NCBI RefSeq assembly: GCF_030272615.1
Contig: NC_081415.1
Coordinates: 189,440,270-189,504,269 of the forward strand
Length of the DNA: 64,000 bases
Direction: 5' to 3'
From: Cryptomeria japonica
Lineage: Eukaryota > Streptophyta > Pinopsida > Cupressales > Cupressaceae
Below the pieces are notes generated by a model. The model saw only the letters and a list, made by a program, of their open reading frames with translations. It was not told where the DNA came from and did no database searches. Of the stretch, positions 31,873 through 43,674 are shown piece by piece (within the stretch, counting starts at the first letter, position 1; the number at the start of each line of letters is the position of its first letter). Position numbers and translations under genes: made by a program.

Positions 31873-32728
31873 CATTGACATCAATGACAAAGGTTGTCAT
31901 TCGCTGTCAGTGGAGTCCTGCCTGGATTCTTGTAACCGGTGGGTTACAATTTGAAAAATATCTGACAAAATCAAGTTTATATTGTTGCTGAATTTTTTTC
32001 TGTCCTGTATTGCGTCTTGTGTTCTCTACACTATACTAGTGAGTATGTGCATTTTCTCTTCCAGTGTCTTCAGTCTAGGAACCAGAGCCTCAGATATTCC
32101 TTTTCTCAAGGAAATGAGGTAATCTAGTTTTGGACCAAGTCTACATTTCAAGTCCTTTTCTTTATCCTTCATCCTTTCTTTGTCCTTTTCTAACTTCTTG
32201 ATTTTCTTTTCTATCTCCAAAAATGAGTCTGATGTACCTATCAAATTGTCAACAATATTGTTTATCTCATCTTGTGCTTTGTTGATTTCCTTATCTGGAT
32301 CCTCTGTTAGAATGTTTGTTTTACAAGTGTCTCTGTACAGTTTCTTGAAGTAAAAAATTATCTCTCCAAGTTTCGGTAATAGGGTATCCATTTTCTCTTT
32401 GTTCTTCTTCACAATTTCCTCCAAGAATTTCTCTTTTTCCTTAATCATTCTCTCCTTAAATGTATCCTCATTTATTTGATCAACAATCAATATGTTGCCA
32501 GTGATGAACTTAGACAATGTGTCTAGTTGACCTAAAGAATCCTTATTATCAACAATGCACTTTGGTGCTATAAATTTAAGAATGGGAATTGTATCATCAA
32601 TAGCCTTATAGGCTTGTGCATTACATTCTATGATCTTCTTTACTGAATCCAATAAGACCTCTGCTACATTTGTAGGTCTTAATTCTGCCATAGAAGTACC
32701 AGATGTTTGTCCAACTTGTTGTTCACAA
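31864..32728 (-). pseudogene. NA2 ORF2, C-terminal part
   Basis: The frame 32691-32026 begins MAELRPTNVAEVLLDSVKK, equivalent to the NA1 reading SEFWPTNVTEVLLDSIKK. It encodes the C-terminal coiled coil (FLEIEKKIKKLEKDKERMKD and onward). It is open for 221 codons, stops at 32026, and further homology reaches a TAG at 31864 in the polypurine tract as in NA1. A helical bundle or oligomerisation role is plausible from composition alone. Its N-terminal partner lies at 38830-41389, beyond the 6.1-kb block. Confidence 0.7.
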
Positions 32729-33665
32729 ATTCTGATTCCCCTCTTATCCCTTGTAAGAAAATAATAACTCTATTTTCAAATAAAGAGATCAAGGAAAAAG
32801 AACCTTAGAGAAACATATGACAAGGTTTCAAGAACCTTCTACACTTTGAACTTATCCAAAGTTTAGGCGGGTATACCTCCTGTGAATAATTTCACACTTT
32901 TAAATGAGATCCACAGTAAACCAGTGTCCAAAAACCAGTGGATTTTATCACCTCAACATAAACTGAAATAATAAAGGAAAACTTATGCTCATTTTTAGTA
33001 TTGATCCTCAAGAGATATAGAAATAAAACTACAACTGATACTAGTGCTTTATCTAGGCTACAGAGTCATCTAAATTAAACAAGGATTTCACAATTAAACA
33101 TCTCCATACATCTCATCACTTCGGCTTCTATCAACCCCATACATGCCTGACATATATAAGAGTCCTTCCTTGTTAGACTAAACAATGTTCATCAAAATCA
33201 AAGTCTCCAACAAAATAACCTACTGACAAAGATATTTCATGCGCATTTAATTCCCCTCCTAATGAGGAAAGCTAAGAAACATATCTATAAAGACTGCATT
33301 ACAATCCATGTTCAATTGAATAACCGTAGATTACCCAAATGAAACTAGTAAACCATTGAAAGCACACCAAAAGACAACACAAATTTTAGGCTTGAAAGTT
33401 TATGGTCTGTATATTGATATTCATTTTGAAAAGTCTTACAAAACTCAAAATATTCTCTATAAAAAACTAGAAAAACACAGATATATTTCTGCAGAGTTCC
33501 TTTACAAAATTCTTGTGATCCTTTTTCTCACTAGTCCTGGTATCCATTTATAAAAGTATGGATGCATACAAGCTTCAGACCTTTTCCAAAAAAGTTTGTT
33601 ACCTTCTTGTTTCAACAAGAAGTTGCAAATCTTTTCCATTTTCTAATGGCCCCTTTCGTTGATTG

Positions 33666-36600
33666 TCACTTTGTAGCTTCTTCTTGAACTTCTGCATCTG
33701 GCACCGCATACTTTCTTGTCCACTCTTGGTACATGTCATTAGTAGGCCATGAGAAGGTAATAACTTTCCCTCTTATCTTGGCAAATCTCTTCTAAGAGTT
33801 TCTCATTTTATTGACCTCTGAGTTTAGAAAGCCATAGTGTGACTTTATCTTCTCTATCTCCTCAATTGTTCTGACAAATAGGGAAGTATCATCTGTGTTA
33901 ATGATTCCCTTTTCCCTTAATGATAGGTTGGCTTCTAATTCATTAAGCTAGACTTGTTTGTCCTTCAATTGAGCTGGACTGGCAAAACCCCCGGGAAATA
34001 ATTCAAATTCCTGATTAGTGTATTCTTTCTTATACAAATTGATCTTCCTCTCTGCATTATCTCTTCCTTTTGCTAGTTTTGTCAGATCCTTTGTCATGTC
34101 ATAAGTGGATTTGATAATGGGGTCAGCCCTTGCTTCATCATAGGATTCACATATAAGTCCTAGGTCCAACTCCCTAGGCATCCACTTGTCCAAAATGGGC
34201 ATTAGAATAGCCCTGTCTCCATTGAGCTCATTCCACATATCCAAAACTTTGTTCATGTTGTTATACACTAATGAGGATCCTATAGTGTCAGCAAAACTCA
34301 AAATTGTGGCCCTCACTCTCTCTTCATACTTATTTGCAAACAGGGTTTGAGCCTGTTTTAACTTTTCCAACTCCTGTTGAGTGATCTCAACTGATTAGGA
34401 ACTGGAAGGTGTAGGAGAAGGTGGGAATTCAATGATAGGGCTAGTAGATGGAGGCTATGTAGGAGAAGAAGCAATCATTAAGGTTGAGGACTCACCTTGA
34501 TGGTATTGTCCTGCCAATTGGCCTTTCAATTTAGCAATAATGCTATCTCGGCTTACTACCTCTCCTTTGGCATCATTGTAAGCTTTTAGGACTATCTCTA
34601 ACTTAGCTTGGAGATCTTCCCTTTCCTTTGGTTCTTTCTCTGCCACCGCAACACTAAATTTTGCAGTTTCCAAGACTATGCTAGCAGCCTCCACCACTCC
34701 AGTATTTTGTACCCTCTTTACTATCATACCTCCAAGGTAACTAGACTCTGGGGTATCCTTTCTCTTTTTATTTTCATCTCTTTTCAAAGACCACATGACT
34801 AGGGTAGCATCATCCTTGCTGAAGGTTACTCCTTCCATAGGCTTGGTCTCTTTCTTGACTGCCTCTAAAACCAAGGCATCTGCTATATCCCATTCAGGGA
34901 GGATGAGAACACCAGCCTTTTCTACCATTTCCCTTCCTTGCTCAGGAGTGATGGTCTTAAATTCAATGACCATTTCTTGTTTTATTTCTTCCTCCACCAC
35001 AGTTGCATCCTTGTGGGGCTGCTCATTCTTCCTCTTCTCACATTTGGCATTGAACTTATCAATATTCTACTTCCACACAAATTGCATGAAAGCTCCTGAG
35101 GTAACAAAGTTGCTATCAACTAAGAATTCTTCACTGGCCTGTTTAATGGCAGGATCCAGTTCTTGGCCTTTGAATTCATTGGTGGTTATGTTCATCTCAG
35201 CATCTTCTGGCTCCTTAGGCATTCCATCTTCTATTTCATCATATGTATAGGTAATCTCCCCGAGACTCCCTAACTGCAACAATTGTTCAGCTACTTCCTG
35301 TTCATCTCCTATATGAATGGGAGATTGAGATGGGGAATATAGGGGCTCATTAGTTTGCACTTCCTTTCCCACCCTTTGCCTTTTTGGGGAATCTTGAATA
35401 TCAATGAAATCTTGTATTTTCCTCTTCCCTCTTGAAGTAGAAGGCTCCCTTGTTGTTGGCACCAACACACTATACTTGGATTTTCTATGTAGTACATAAT
35501 CACCAGGAGGGATTGCTTTAGCAGATGCAGACCTAGCTAGAACTAGTCTTTCCTTCTCAGGGTTGTTTTTAATTACTGCTTCCCTCTTCTCCTTTAATGT
35601 TTGCATTACATCCTCAAAGAAAAGAATTAGGAATTTTGCCTTTTCCTCAAAGGGGTGAAAATTGGATAAAGGGTCATTGCTGCTATTGAATTGGTGTACA
35701 AAATCAAGAGCCTTCTTGTAGGCCACCCATTTCTCTTTCCTTAGCTCCTCATCCAAATCAAACTCATTTCTAATGAGGTCTTCAAGGAATTGGAATCGAT
35801 GATGTCTACCTTTGCTTACTGCCCTTTTCCTAAACATACCATTAAAGAAATCTTTAGGGTCAGAAAACCTTGACACTGTAGTGGACAGCCGGTATGGTTG
35901 AAAGAACTCCTCAATGCACTTCCACCCACCCTTAGTAATTACAAACTGATGTGCTATTGTTACTATTGGGAAAATGGTCCCTTTTCCTCTATTGGATAGC
36001 TTCGCCTCTTGTACACCCCCAATCTGCCTGAGGACCTTTGCAATTCCTATTTTCAGTGGGACTTGATAAGGTAACAAAAATGGAGTGCCTCTGAAACCGT
36101 ACACTCTGAAAAACTGTGGAAATAGTGTACAAGTATATATCACCCCAATTGTGGACAATTTTGATTTCTTCAGCAAACTCCTTAGGCCTAAGAAACTCCA
36201 AAAGAGCTTTAGGGACCCTTGGATTCTTTGAGCATAAGAGAATTCTGATTTTGGATGCAAAGCACTTATCAAACTTTAGGTAGCTAGCATCCTCCCTGTC
36301 CCATGACAACACTGCGCTCCATAGTTGAACTGGCATTTTCTCCCCATCCATTTCCTTCACTAAATCCATTTCATTGGCAAAGTAGTCACCACCCTTGAAT
36401 AGAAAAAGATGCATGAGAAGGGAGTACCATTCAAAAGGCCTATCCACCTTACCATTCTTTATCCCTATCAAGCCTTCATGGATTGCATCAGTGATGTAGG
36501 GGGCATAATCAAATGTTACTGCCAGAGAGGGATTTAAAATTTGTGCTATCATTAACATGTAATGGGTTGGCATGTTCATTTTAGCATCTTCTCCAAAAAT

Positions 36601-37239
36601 ATGGCAGAGTGACCAGTATAATCCTTTGGCTCTAAGAGTGAACCAATTTAGGGAGAAAGGCTCCATGGTATTAGGTCCTACAATAGTCAATCCTCCTATT
36701 TTGACAAAAAATTCTTTAAGAGGCCCATTTCTAAGATGATTCCTCTGTGCACTGTAGACTTGAGAAAATGATTCAAAATTAATGGGCTCCAAATAATTGG
36801 ACACCTCACTAAGCCCAAATACATTTCTGAATTCATCATCGTTGACTTCAATGAGGGTTTTTCCATTTACATCCCTAACACTTTTGGTGAGAGGGTCATA
36901 ATTGTGTGCAATCTGAGTTAGGAGACCCACATCCATGAAAAATCCAGGGACCACCAATTTACCTACATCTAACTCCCAAATACTATTCATTGGGGTTGGG
37001 GAGTGTCTCATACCAAAACCAACCTTGAATAGACCTAAACCAGACAACCCTATCTGTGGGTCTCTCAGCCAATTGCCCTTGTTATACAGTCCTTCTCCTA
37101 TTCTCAAACGAAGAGCCTTGGGCACTAGTTCCTTAACTTTAGCTGCTACATTTCTGGACATAGACAATTGTTCCAGGAAGAATTTCTCTCTCCTGGTAAT
37201 TAACCTTCCCTGTGAAATCCCTTCTAGGTGCCATCTCAA
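33666..37239 (-). pseudogene. Long ORF of the 6.1-kb block, unknown function
   Basis: About 1190 codons run from near 37239 to a stop at 33666. The first part (37239-36105) is open for over 370 codons. A frameshift near 36105 moves to a frame that continues to the end, broken by stops at 35067, 34455, about 34397, 33948 and near 33790. A likely ATG at 37234 (MAPRRDFTGK) lies in a third frame, so an early shift is also probable. The N-terminal 500 residues look globular and well conserved in composition (FSLNWFTLRAKGLYWSLCHI; GTPFLLPYQVPLKIGIAKVL). Next come a basic Ser/Pro linker with KRKIQDFIDIQDSPKRQRVG (a nuclear-signal-like stretch), acidic segments and a helical C-terminus. The order globular, basic linker, coiled coil parallels ORF2, but I see no direct sequence match. 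The family is unrecognised. Confidence 0.6.
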
Positions 37240-37559
37240 TGATATGAAAGTATTTCAATTACTAATCAAAGTAATCCTTTAACAGAACAAAACCACAATT
37301 CATCAAATTTTCAAGTAATTGGTAAGCAAAACACAAGAAAACCTATTTTGGCCTGAAGAACTCTACTCTGCACCAACTTTTCTACAACAACTCTTTGAAA
37401 TGATACCTACATTCAATTGATGTGAGTGTATATATGGAAATCAGGCTCTTAATTGCGACATTAACACCACATGCTTTGGCCATCACCTCATAATTGAATT
37501 CACAAATGAATTAAAAAATTTGGCTACAACGGATCATAAAATGTCTGAGTGCTTCTATC

Positions 37560-38470
37560 ACTTTGTTGTTTCGCCATTTTGTGAAGCCTAAAATCCATGC
37601 ATCTTCATGAAGCAAAATCACGCCAACCGTCAGATCAAGCGGAACTTGCACAACTTTTACTTTGTTGACTATTCTTCACTCGGCGACAGGCTCAGATCTC
37701 TTTCGCTATTTCGTGAAAGCTAAACATCATGCACATTCATGCAACGAAACCGCATGAGCCATTCAATAAAAAAGAAGTTGATCGGTCTTTATTCTGTCCT
37801 GTCACTGGCGGTTTACCCCACTAACCACGCACCAAGCGTTTAAGGCTAACGGTTTTCGCTATTTCATGAATTGCAATTACCTTGCATCTTTGGTCTACGA
37901 AATGGCACCCATCGTCGGATCCTCCTTGAGATACCCACCTTTTAACAAATCTAACCTGGTGGGAGTGGGCCCTCTGACTCAGCACCATGTAACCTGGCAA
38001 TTGATTGGTAAAGGAAACTGATGTGTCAATCAGTTGTCAAAAAACTTCCACAGGGTCCACTTTAGGATTGCCACGTGCGTCTGACAAGTCACCTTTTCAT
38101 CAGCAGTCTGATCCATCTGTTCTGCCATGACACCGACCAAGTGACTGCCATGTGAATTTTCTATTTCGTGAAGGTTAACTCTCGGTCACCTTAGGGCTGC
38201 GAAATAGCACCGACTGTCCGCTCAAAAACAATGTGATCGACCTTTACCTTCAATCTTTACTACCTCGTGGATCAAATTTTCTTTTCACCATTTCATGAAG
38301 CCTAAAACCGGTGCACCTTTATCTTGCGAAATAGCGCAAGCCATTCGATCAAAAGGAACTTGATCAGTCTTTACCTTAATTAAAAACCTGGATGCCAGAC
38401 CCACTTCCACCTTTTGCCATTTCACGAACGGTAACTCACGGGTGTCTTTGAACTGTGAATTCAAGCGCCT
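37560..38470. repeat. Six diverged units with TATTTCG...CGAAATA arms
   Basis: Units start near 37571, 37704, 37856, 38158, 38286 and 38412. Each begins with a variant of CGCTATTTCGTGAAGCTAA and most have, 30-45 bp later, the complement TGCGAAATAGC. The clearest is 38158-38210, with CTATTTCG and CGAAATAG arms. Between units a phrase like GATCAAAAGGAACTTGATC recurs (38307-38325 in variant form). The array lies 300-1200 bp upstream of the block's ORF on the minus strand and may be its promoter or leader. Confidence 0.65.
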
Positions 38471-38829
38471 CCTTAGATTAAAAAGAACCTGCGTGATGGT
38501 TAGGAATCCCGATTAATATTTAAGAACTTAAGGAAAGGCTTAGAGAAAATAAAGCGCTGCTAGACCCACCTAGGGAGAAATAAGAAGGGGGGGACACTTT
38601 TCATGACAGACGGACCCTTCTTTAAGTGATAAAAGTAATGTTGATTTAGAACAAGAGGGTTTTTCTCAAAAACTAGAAGGCTTAGAACTCAAACCTTAAA
38701 CCCTCTTTTGACCTAAGACAATCAGAGGCAACAAGACCATACCAGACTCAATTTTTTTAGACTTTTAGCCAATTATGGAACAAGAATGCCCATTTTTTAA
38801 ACAGTGATAACACAACTGTCTTCACAATA

Positions 38830-41389
38830 GCCATGCTACCGGTTGTAGTAATCACCTTTCTTGATTCGACCTCTGGTAGGTCAGCCTATGTTTGCATTTC
38901 TATAAACAAAGGTTTAGGCTTTTTAGTTTTGGCCAATGGCACTGTTTCTGTCTGAACCTGTGCCTCAACCTGTACCTGTTCTGGTTTCTCCATCTGTGTG
39001 TTAGAAGGTTTCTCTAAGCTTTCAATTGCTGGTTTCTCAGATGTAGTCTTAGTTTGTACCTCTGTACTTTCCTTTGCTGGTTCTTCTGATGGTTTTCAGT
39101 TGTATCTACCGATTTCTCAGTGGTATCCTCTATCGGTTGCTCTGTAGGTTTTTCTATTCTTATCTCAACCTCTGCATCTATGGCCGGTGACTCAGTAGTC
39201 ACATATGTCTTCTCGTCCTCAGTAGTTTCTCTATCAACCACAACATTTACTTCTTGACTATCTATATTTACAATGTACAAAATTTCAGACTTGGGATTAA
39301 TAGCATCTAGTGGAGTCTCCATACTCTTAGTGGCCGGTTGATTGTCAGTAGTATCTACCGGTGGAGTATCTAAAGGAGGTGGGGGTACATTATCAGTTAT
39401 TTTAAGGCTTGGAGGACCACCTACCTTACCTTTCCCCTTATCCCTGTCCTTTTGATATACTTTAATAGTCTTTGGTCTGAGTAATTCTTCCTATTTTTCT
39501 TTTTCAACAAAGAATATATCCCATGCATTTGCTATTTCCTCAGAGACTTCTTTTACTCTTCCTACCATCAGTGGTACATGTCGGTGAGCAGTGGAGAATA
39601 CTGTCCTGTTTGCTTCACTGATAAGTTTATCTATTTCATCAGTTGAGTTGACTAGATATGCTGCAAGTAATTTTTCAATCTTAATTTTCTTGTCCAACTC
39701 AATGATGACTAACCTTCTAGCTTCTAATATCCTATACAGATCATTTGGTATTTCATCAACAATTTCCATCAAAAATTTCTTATATATATCCAAGTGTAAG
39801 ATTACACTATTCTCTATGCTTTCCTTTTCATCTGCTGATAGTGTGTTGTATATTTTGCTGATATTTTTCAACTTACCATCTTCAGTTATTTCACTTAGAA
39901 GTTTATCCAGTGGAGCAATATCTTGTTTTAACTTCTTTTTCTTAGGAGTCAACTTTTTTGCTGGAGGCCTTACTGCATGTTGTTTTTGCCTTGTTTTCCT
40001 AGGTGTAGGTGAGGGTACCGGTGAGGGTTTTCTTTTTCTATCTACCCTTTTGAATACTGTCGGTATATCACTCTTAGAGGAGGTTCCAACCAGTGAAAGA
40101 TGAGCTTCCAGTTGAAGTCCTTCCAACTCACTTTCCTTTATACCAGTTTGTTTCAAAACATCTTTTTTAATTGCTTTAGCCTGCCGGGTTCCTTTCCTTA
40201 CTGTTGCTTCAACTTTCTTAACCCTTTTCCTTGCCTGAATTCCACTCTCAATTGTTTCAGCATTGCCAAAGACTTCTTCAGTGGGTTCCTTTGGTGCTTC
40301 AAGGAGGGCTTTTGCATAAGTTTCTATAATATTATCATCTGTTTCATAGCCCATTTCAGTTACCCAGATAGTTCTAGGGAAAACTGCCTCCATCCATATT
40401 TCATCTTTCTTGATTACAAAACAAATTTCTTTCTGATACTTGTCCACAATAGCTTGGGACACTCTTACTCTATTTTTCATTCTAGCCTTCAATGCTTGAA
40501 AGTATTCATTTAAGTTTTTCTCCCATGTTGCTCAATAGATCCAACAGTTATTTTCCTACAGGAATGTCAAAACCAAAATCTCTTGCACCAATATCGGGTA
40601 CTTGTTTAGTTATGTACAACATTAGACAAACAAGAAAGTTTCCAAATCGGAATGTTCCTTTCTTATCCTTTTTAATTTTACCCATATTGTCTATCAATTC
40701 ATCTTTAAGCCATTCACATACATCTATTCTAGCATTATCATTGACCATATCATAGGCACTTTTGATACATAGGCTAGAAACTGAGTTCAACCTATTTGCA
40801 TGTGTAGCTTTATAACCTAAGATCATACTGATAAATCTGACATTGATGTCCTTTACATCGTTTACCCTTAGAGACCTTTTGTCAAAAGTTGCACCGGTTA
40901 GGTTTATCACTGTATCATTTGGGACCTTCTTTGTTCTGTCAGGTCTGCTACCGGTGGAAGGTAACCCTATTACTACCTTGACAACTTCCTTTGTGATTTT
41001 ATGGATTGAATCCAACCAAAAGAATTCACCATGAACTTTTCTTAACACAATCCTTATAATATCCTTGGGAAAATTTGGGACACTAAGGATTTCAGTAAAC
41101 CTAGGGTTTCTACTATCTTATGTTCTAACTTGATATTTCAAGATTCATCACATATCATAGTGCTATACATGTGTTTGATCTCATCATCACCTAATTCCTT
41201 GATATGACAATGCATATACATCCTAGGGTCTTTAGCATATACTACTCCCTTAGGAATTTGAAAAAATGCACCTATGCTATCATCTTTCTTCGCAATTTCA
41301 GGAACCAAATTGAATATGGGTCTAGGGTGTTTAACAACCTCAACAACAGTAGGATTTGCAATAAATTCAGGAGTGGATGAAGATGCGAT
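38830..41389 (-). pseudogene. NA2 ORF2, N-terminal part
   Basis: This is the counterpart of NA1 20146-22740. The start codon is ATC instead of ATG at 41389-41387. Open pieces are 41048-40548 (VHGEFFWLDSIHKITKEVV), 40492-39491 (333 codons, through the helical domain and basic linker KRKPSPVPSPTPRKTRQKQ) and 39322-39014. A TAA at 40548 replaces a Gln codon of NA1, and a frameshift follows near 40520. The sites broken in NA1 (its stops at 20461, 20824 and 21960) are sense codons here. The acidic Thr/Glu region ends at the 6.1-kb block. ORF2 therefore was a real, once-open gene. Confidence 0.7.
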
Positions 41390-41767
41390 AGCTATAAATA
41401 CCTCAATTTGCCTTAAGGATGAATGATTGGATGAATTGCTTCACTTCTTCACTAAGAATGCCTTTGCTCAGGAATTTTCGGGCTCTTGAAGATTTGAATG
41501 CTCGGTGAAATGAAAATGGAGCCAAAACACTTGCTTTATAATGTTATTTTTCAACTACCACATTTATTGCTCGCCGGTTAAGTCACAACTTAACTCATTT
41601 GCCGGTATAGAAGTAATTTCAACTTGTCACCATCAACCGAGGGAATAATAGCATGTTTTTCATTTTGTTGCTAAACCCTCAAGGATTTTCCTTTAGTTAG
41701 ATGAAGAGTCTCCTGCCAGTGGAGTGTTACTCTATTTTGCCGGTGGAGGAGTATTCCCATCAACATT

Positions 41768-42805
41768 CTAATTTGACTTTCTGATCCATTGTTTTGAGAA
41801 TTCTTTCTTTACCTCTTCAATCTTTTCTTTACCTTTCAAACTAGGACCTTTGTTATTTGTCGATGGGGACTTACTTCTGCAAAATTTTGCAATATGTCCA
41901 ATCTTGTAATAGGCATAACAAGTCACATTGTTCTTCTGAATAGCTTTCCCATATCCTATGCCGGTTTGTGTTCTGCATTGATTAGATAAGTGTGCAAATC
42001 TTCCACAAACATAACATCTTACATTCATTCTGCAATTTTCTAAATTATGACTAGCTTTGTTGCATTTAGAACATTGACCAGTGGGTGTATTAGTGTTCTG
42101 ATAATTTCTAGATCTACACTAATTTTCTCTATGACCATACTTGTTACAATTAAAGCATTTCCCATTAAATTTGTAAGCATTAGGTTGTCTTACCAGTTTG
42201 CTATGATCATGATTGTTTGCAGTACCAGAGCTTTCACCAATTTCAAAGCCAAGTCCATTTGTATCACCATTAGGTTTCTGATTTTTTAGCATGTCACCAA
42301 GTTCTTTTGAGCTTTTCTTGAATTTCTCCTTGTGTTGATTTGCAGCAGCCAGTTCTCTCTCCAAGATTCCTTTCTGTCTCATGAGTTCATTTGAGTCATT
42401 TTGTGTGTGCATTAAATCTGTCTTTAACATATCATTTTCATGACTAAGTCTTGTGTTTTCATTTCCAGCATCATTCAGTCTTCTAACCAAGTCATCTTCA
42501 TTCTTCTTTCTATCTTCAATTTCTTTACAAAATCTCATAGTCATATCTTGCATCTCATTCTTTATTGTCGTGTTTTCTTGTCTTAGCTTGTTTACTAGAT
42601 CATTAAGAGTTTCCTTTTCATCTTCAACATTTTGCATCTTTTCACAAAGTTCTCTCCTCTTGTTCCTTGCAATAGTAAAATTCTCTTGAAGTGCTTGAAT
42701 GATATCCTGAGCAGCCTTCAGATCATCCTCAAGTTTGATATTTTTCATGTTTTCTGCATCATAGTCTGAAAGAGCGGTTTCTAATTGCTTTCTCAAGTTT
42801 TCCAT
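41768..42805 (-). pseudogene. NA2 gag C-terminal protein: coiled coil plus zinc knuckles
   Basis: This is better preserved than in NA1. One frame runs from about 42805 (MENLRKQLETALSDYDAEN) through 237 codons to a single TAG at 42119, then continues in the same frame to 41768. It has a long coiled coil, then ELGDMLKNQKPNGDTNGLGF, which matches the Cop2 reading ALNKMLSNHKHSKDTEGLGF. CCHC knuckles follow (CFNCNKYGHREN and CYVCGRFAHLSNQC; another reads CYAYYKIGHIAKFC with a lost Cys). The capsid domain and pol are absent. An RNA-binding accessory role is inferred. Confidence 0.8.
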
Positions 42806-42858
42806 CTCTACCAGTGTCAAGATCTTCCTCAAGCTATTAGGCTTTTGAAAATAGAGGA

Positions 42859-42876
42859 CCAGGCTTTGATACCAAT
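42859..42876 (-). promoter_or_regulatory. NA2 primer binding site
   Basis: On the minus strand ATTGGTATCAAAGCCTGG directly follows the 5' LTR, one base different from the tRNA-Met site of NA1. Confidence 0.85.
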
Positions 42877-43669
42877 TGTTAGGATTCCCAAAGATACTGA
42901 GAGGGGGGGGGGGGGTGAATTAGTATCTTACCAGTAAATTAATTTTCTTATCTTATAACATGAGAAGCATATTAAAACTGTGTATCGGTAAAATAGAAAT
43001 AATGCAGTAAATAAGAACAATAGACACAACATGAAAAGCACACCATAACACAATATTTTAACGAGGAAACCCACTGTGGGTAAAACCTCAGTGGGATTTG
43101 TGACCCACAATATTCACTTACTGGCCAATAAGGGAATATTACTGCTACAATAGGGGCCTGCACATGCAGGAAGGCCAAGTGCCTAGAGCTCACTGCTCAA
43201 TTACAAAGGAAGTCACACTGACTTACAAAAATGGATTATACTAATCCAATGTCTTGACCTACTTTAGATCAACATCTACTATGCCAGATTCAGTACCGGT
43301 TTAAGCTCTACTACATACATAAACCCTTATCCAATAATTTGCATATTAGGTCTGCTACCTTCTATTCATATTTCCCATCCTACCTCTCCTTACAACATTT
43401 AATAATCTACAATGATTTCATACATATATGAGTCATAATACAATCCGCTATGTGGGCTTACAAAAGATTTTACAATTAATTACAAAATTATTGTCAGCCA
43501 AGGTGCCGGTATTCTTCTTTTTTAGTGCCAGTGTTCTATATGCCGGTGTAGAGTCTGCTAGTGCCGGTATTTGTGTCTGCCTGCTAGTATCACATGATTG
43601 CAAGGTTGCCATCAATGACAATACCTTCAATCACCTACAATTTCTCATTGGAGTGTGCATTTTCCAACA
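42877..43669 (-). repeat. NA2 5' LTR
   Basis: On the + strand it runs from TGTTAGGATTCCC to TTTTCCAACA and pairs with 30899-31699. The G-run at 42901-42914 is the complement of the poly-C terminal motif and differs in length between the two LTRs. Confidence 0.9.
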
Positions 43670-43674
43670 AGTGT

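Larger units (their letters stand above)
32729..38820 (-). mobile_element. 6.1-kb block splitting NA2 ORF2
   Basis: NA1 lacks this block. On the + strand TTCACAA occurs at both borders (32722-32728 and 38821-38827), and NA1 has the corresponding sequence once (about 22738-22745 in complement). This fits an insertion with a 7-bp (possibly longer, decayed) target duplication. Equally, NA1 may have lost the block by deletion between 7-bp repeats. I see no LTRs, no clear terminal inverted repeats, no A-tail and no transposase motif. The block holds its own long minus-strand ORF (33666-37239), an upstream array of diverged hairpin-type units (37560-38470) and about 900 bp of 3' sequence without a gene (32729-33665). 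Confidence 0.6.
30899..43669 (-). mobile_element. NA2: long pol-less copia-type element, minus strand, nested in the Cop2 LTR
   Basis: Two LTRs in reverse orientation (30899-31699 and 42877-43669) bound 12.77 kb. The perfect 5-bp duplication AGTGT flanks it (30894-30898 and 43670-43674). It has the NA1 layout, with primer site, coiled-coil/zinc-knuckle gag end, ORF2 and triple polypurine tracts. In addition a 6.1-kb block (32729-38820) splits ORF2. No RT, integrase or protease is seen. The LTRs differ at about 4-5% by eye, so it is roughly as old as NA1 and younger than the Cop2 LTR it splits. Confidence 0.92.

Noticed and set aside
32729-38820. The 6.1-kb block as a Helitron or hAT element
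   Set aside because: No TC start with a CTRR end and hairpin for Helitron, no 8-bp duplication with inverted ends for hAT, and no Rep/helicase or transposase motif. The class is left open.
39591-40513. Plus-strand frames of 170 and 137 codons
   Set aside because: Shadows of NA2 ORF2 on the minus strand, which has the homologous copy in NA1.
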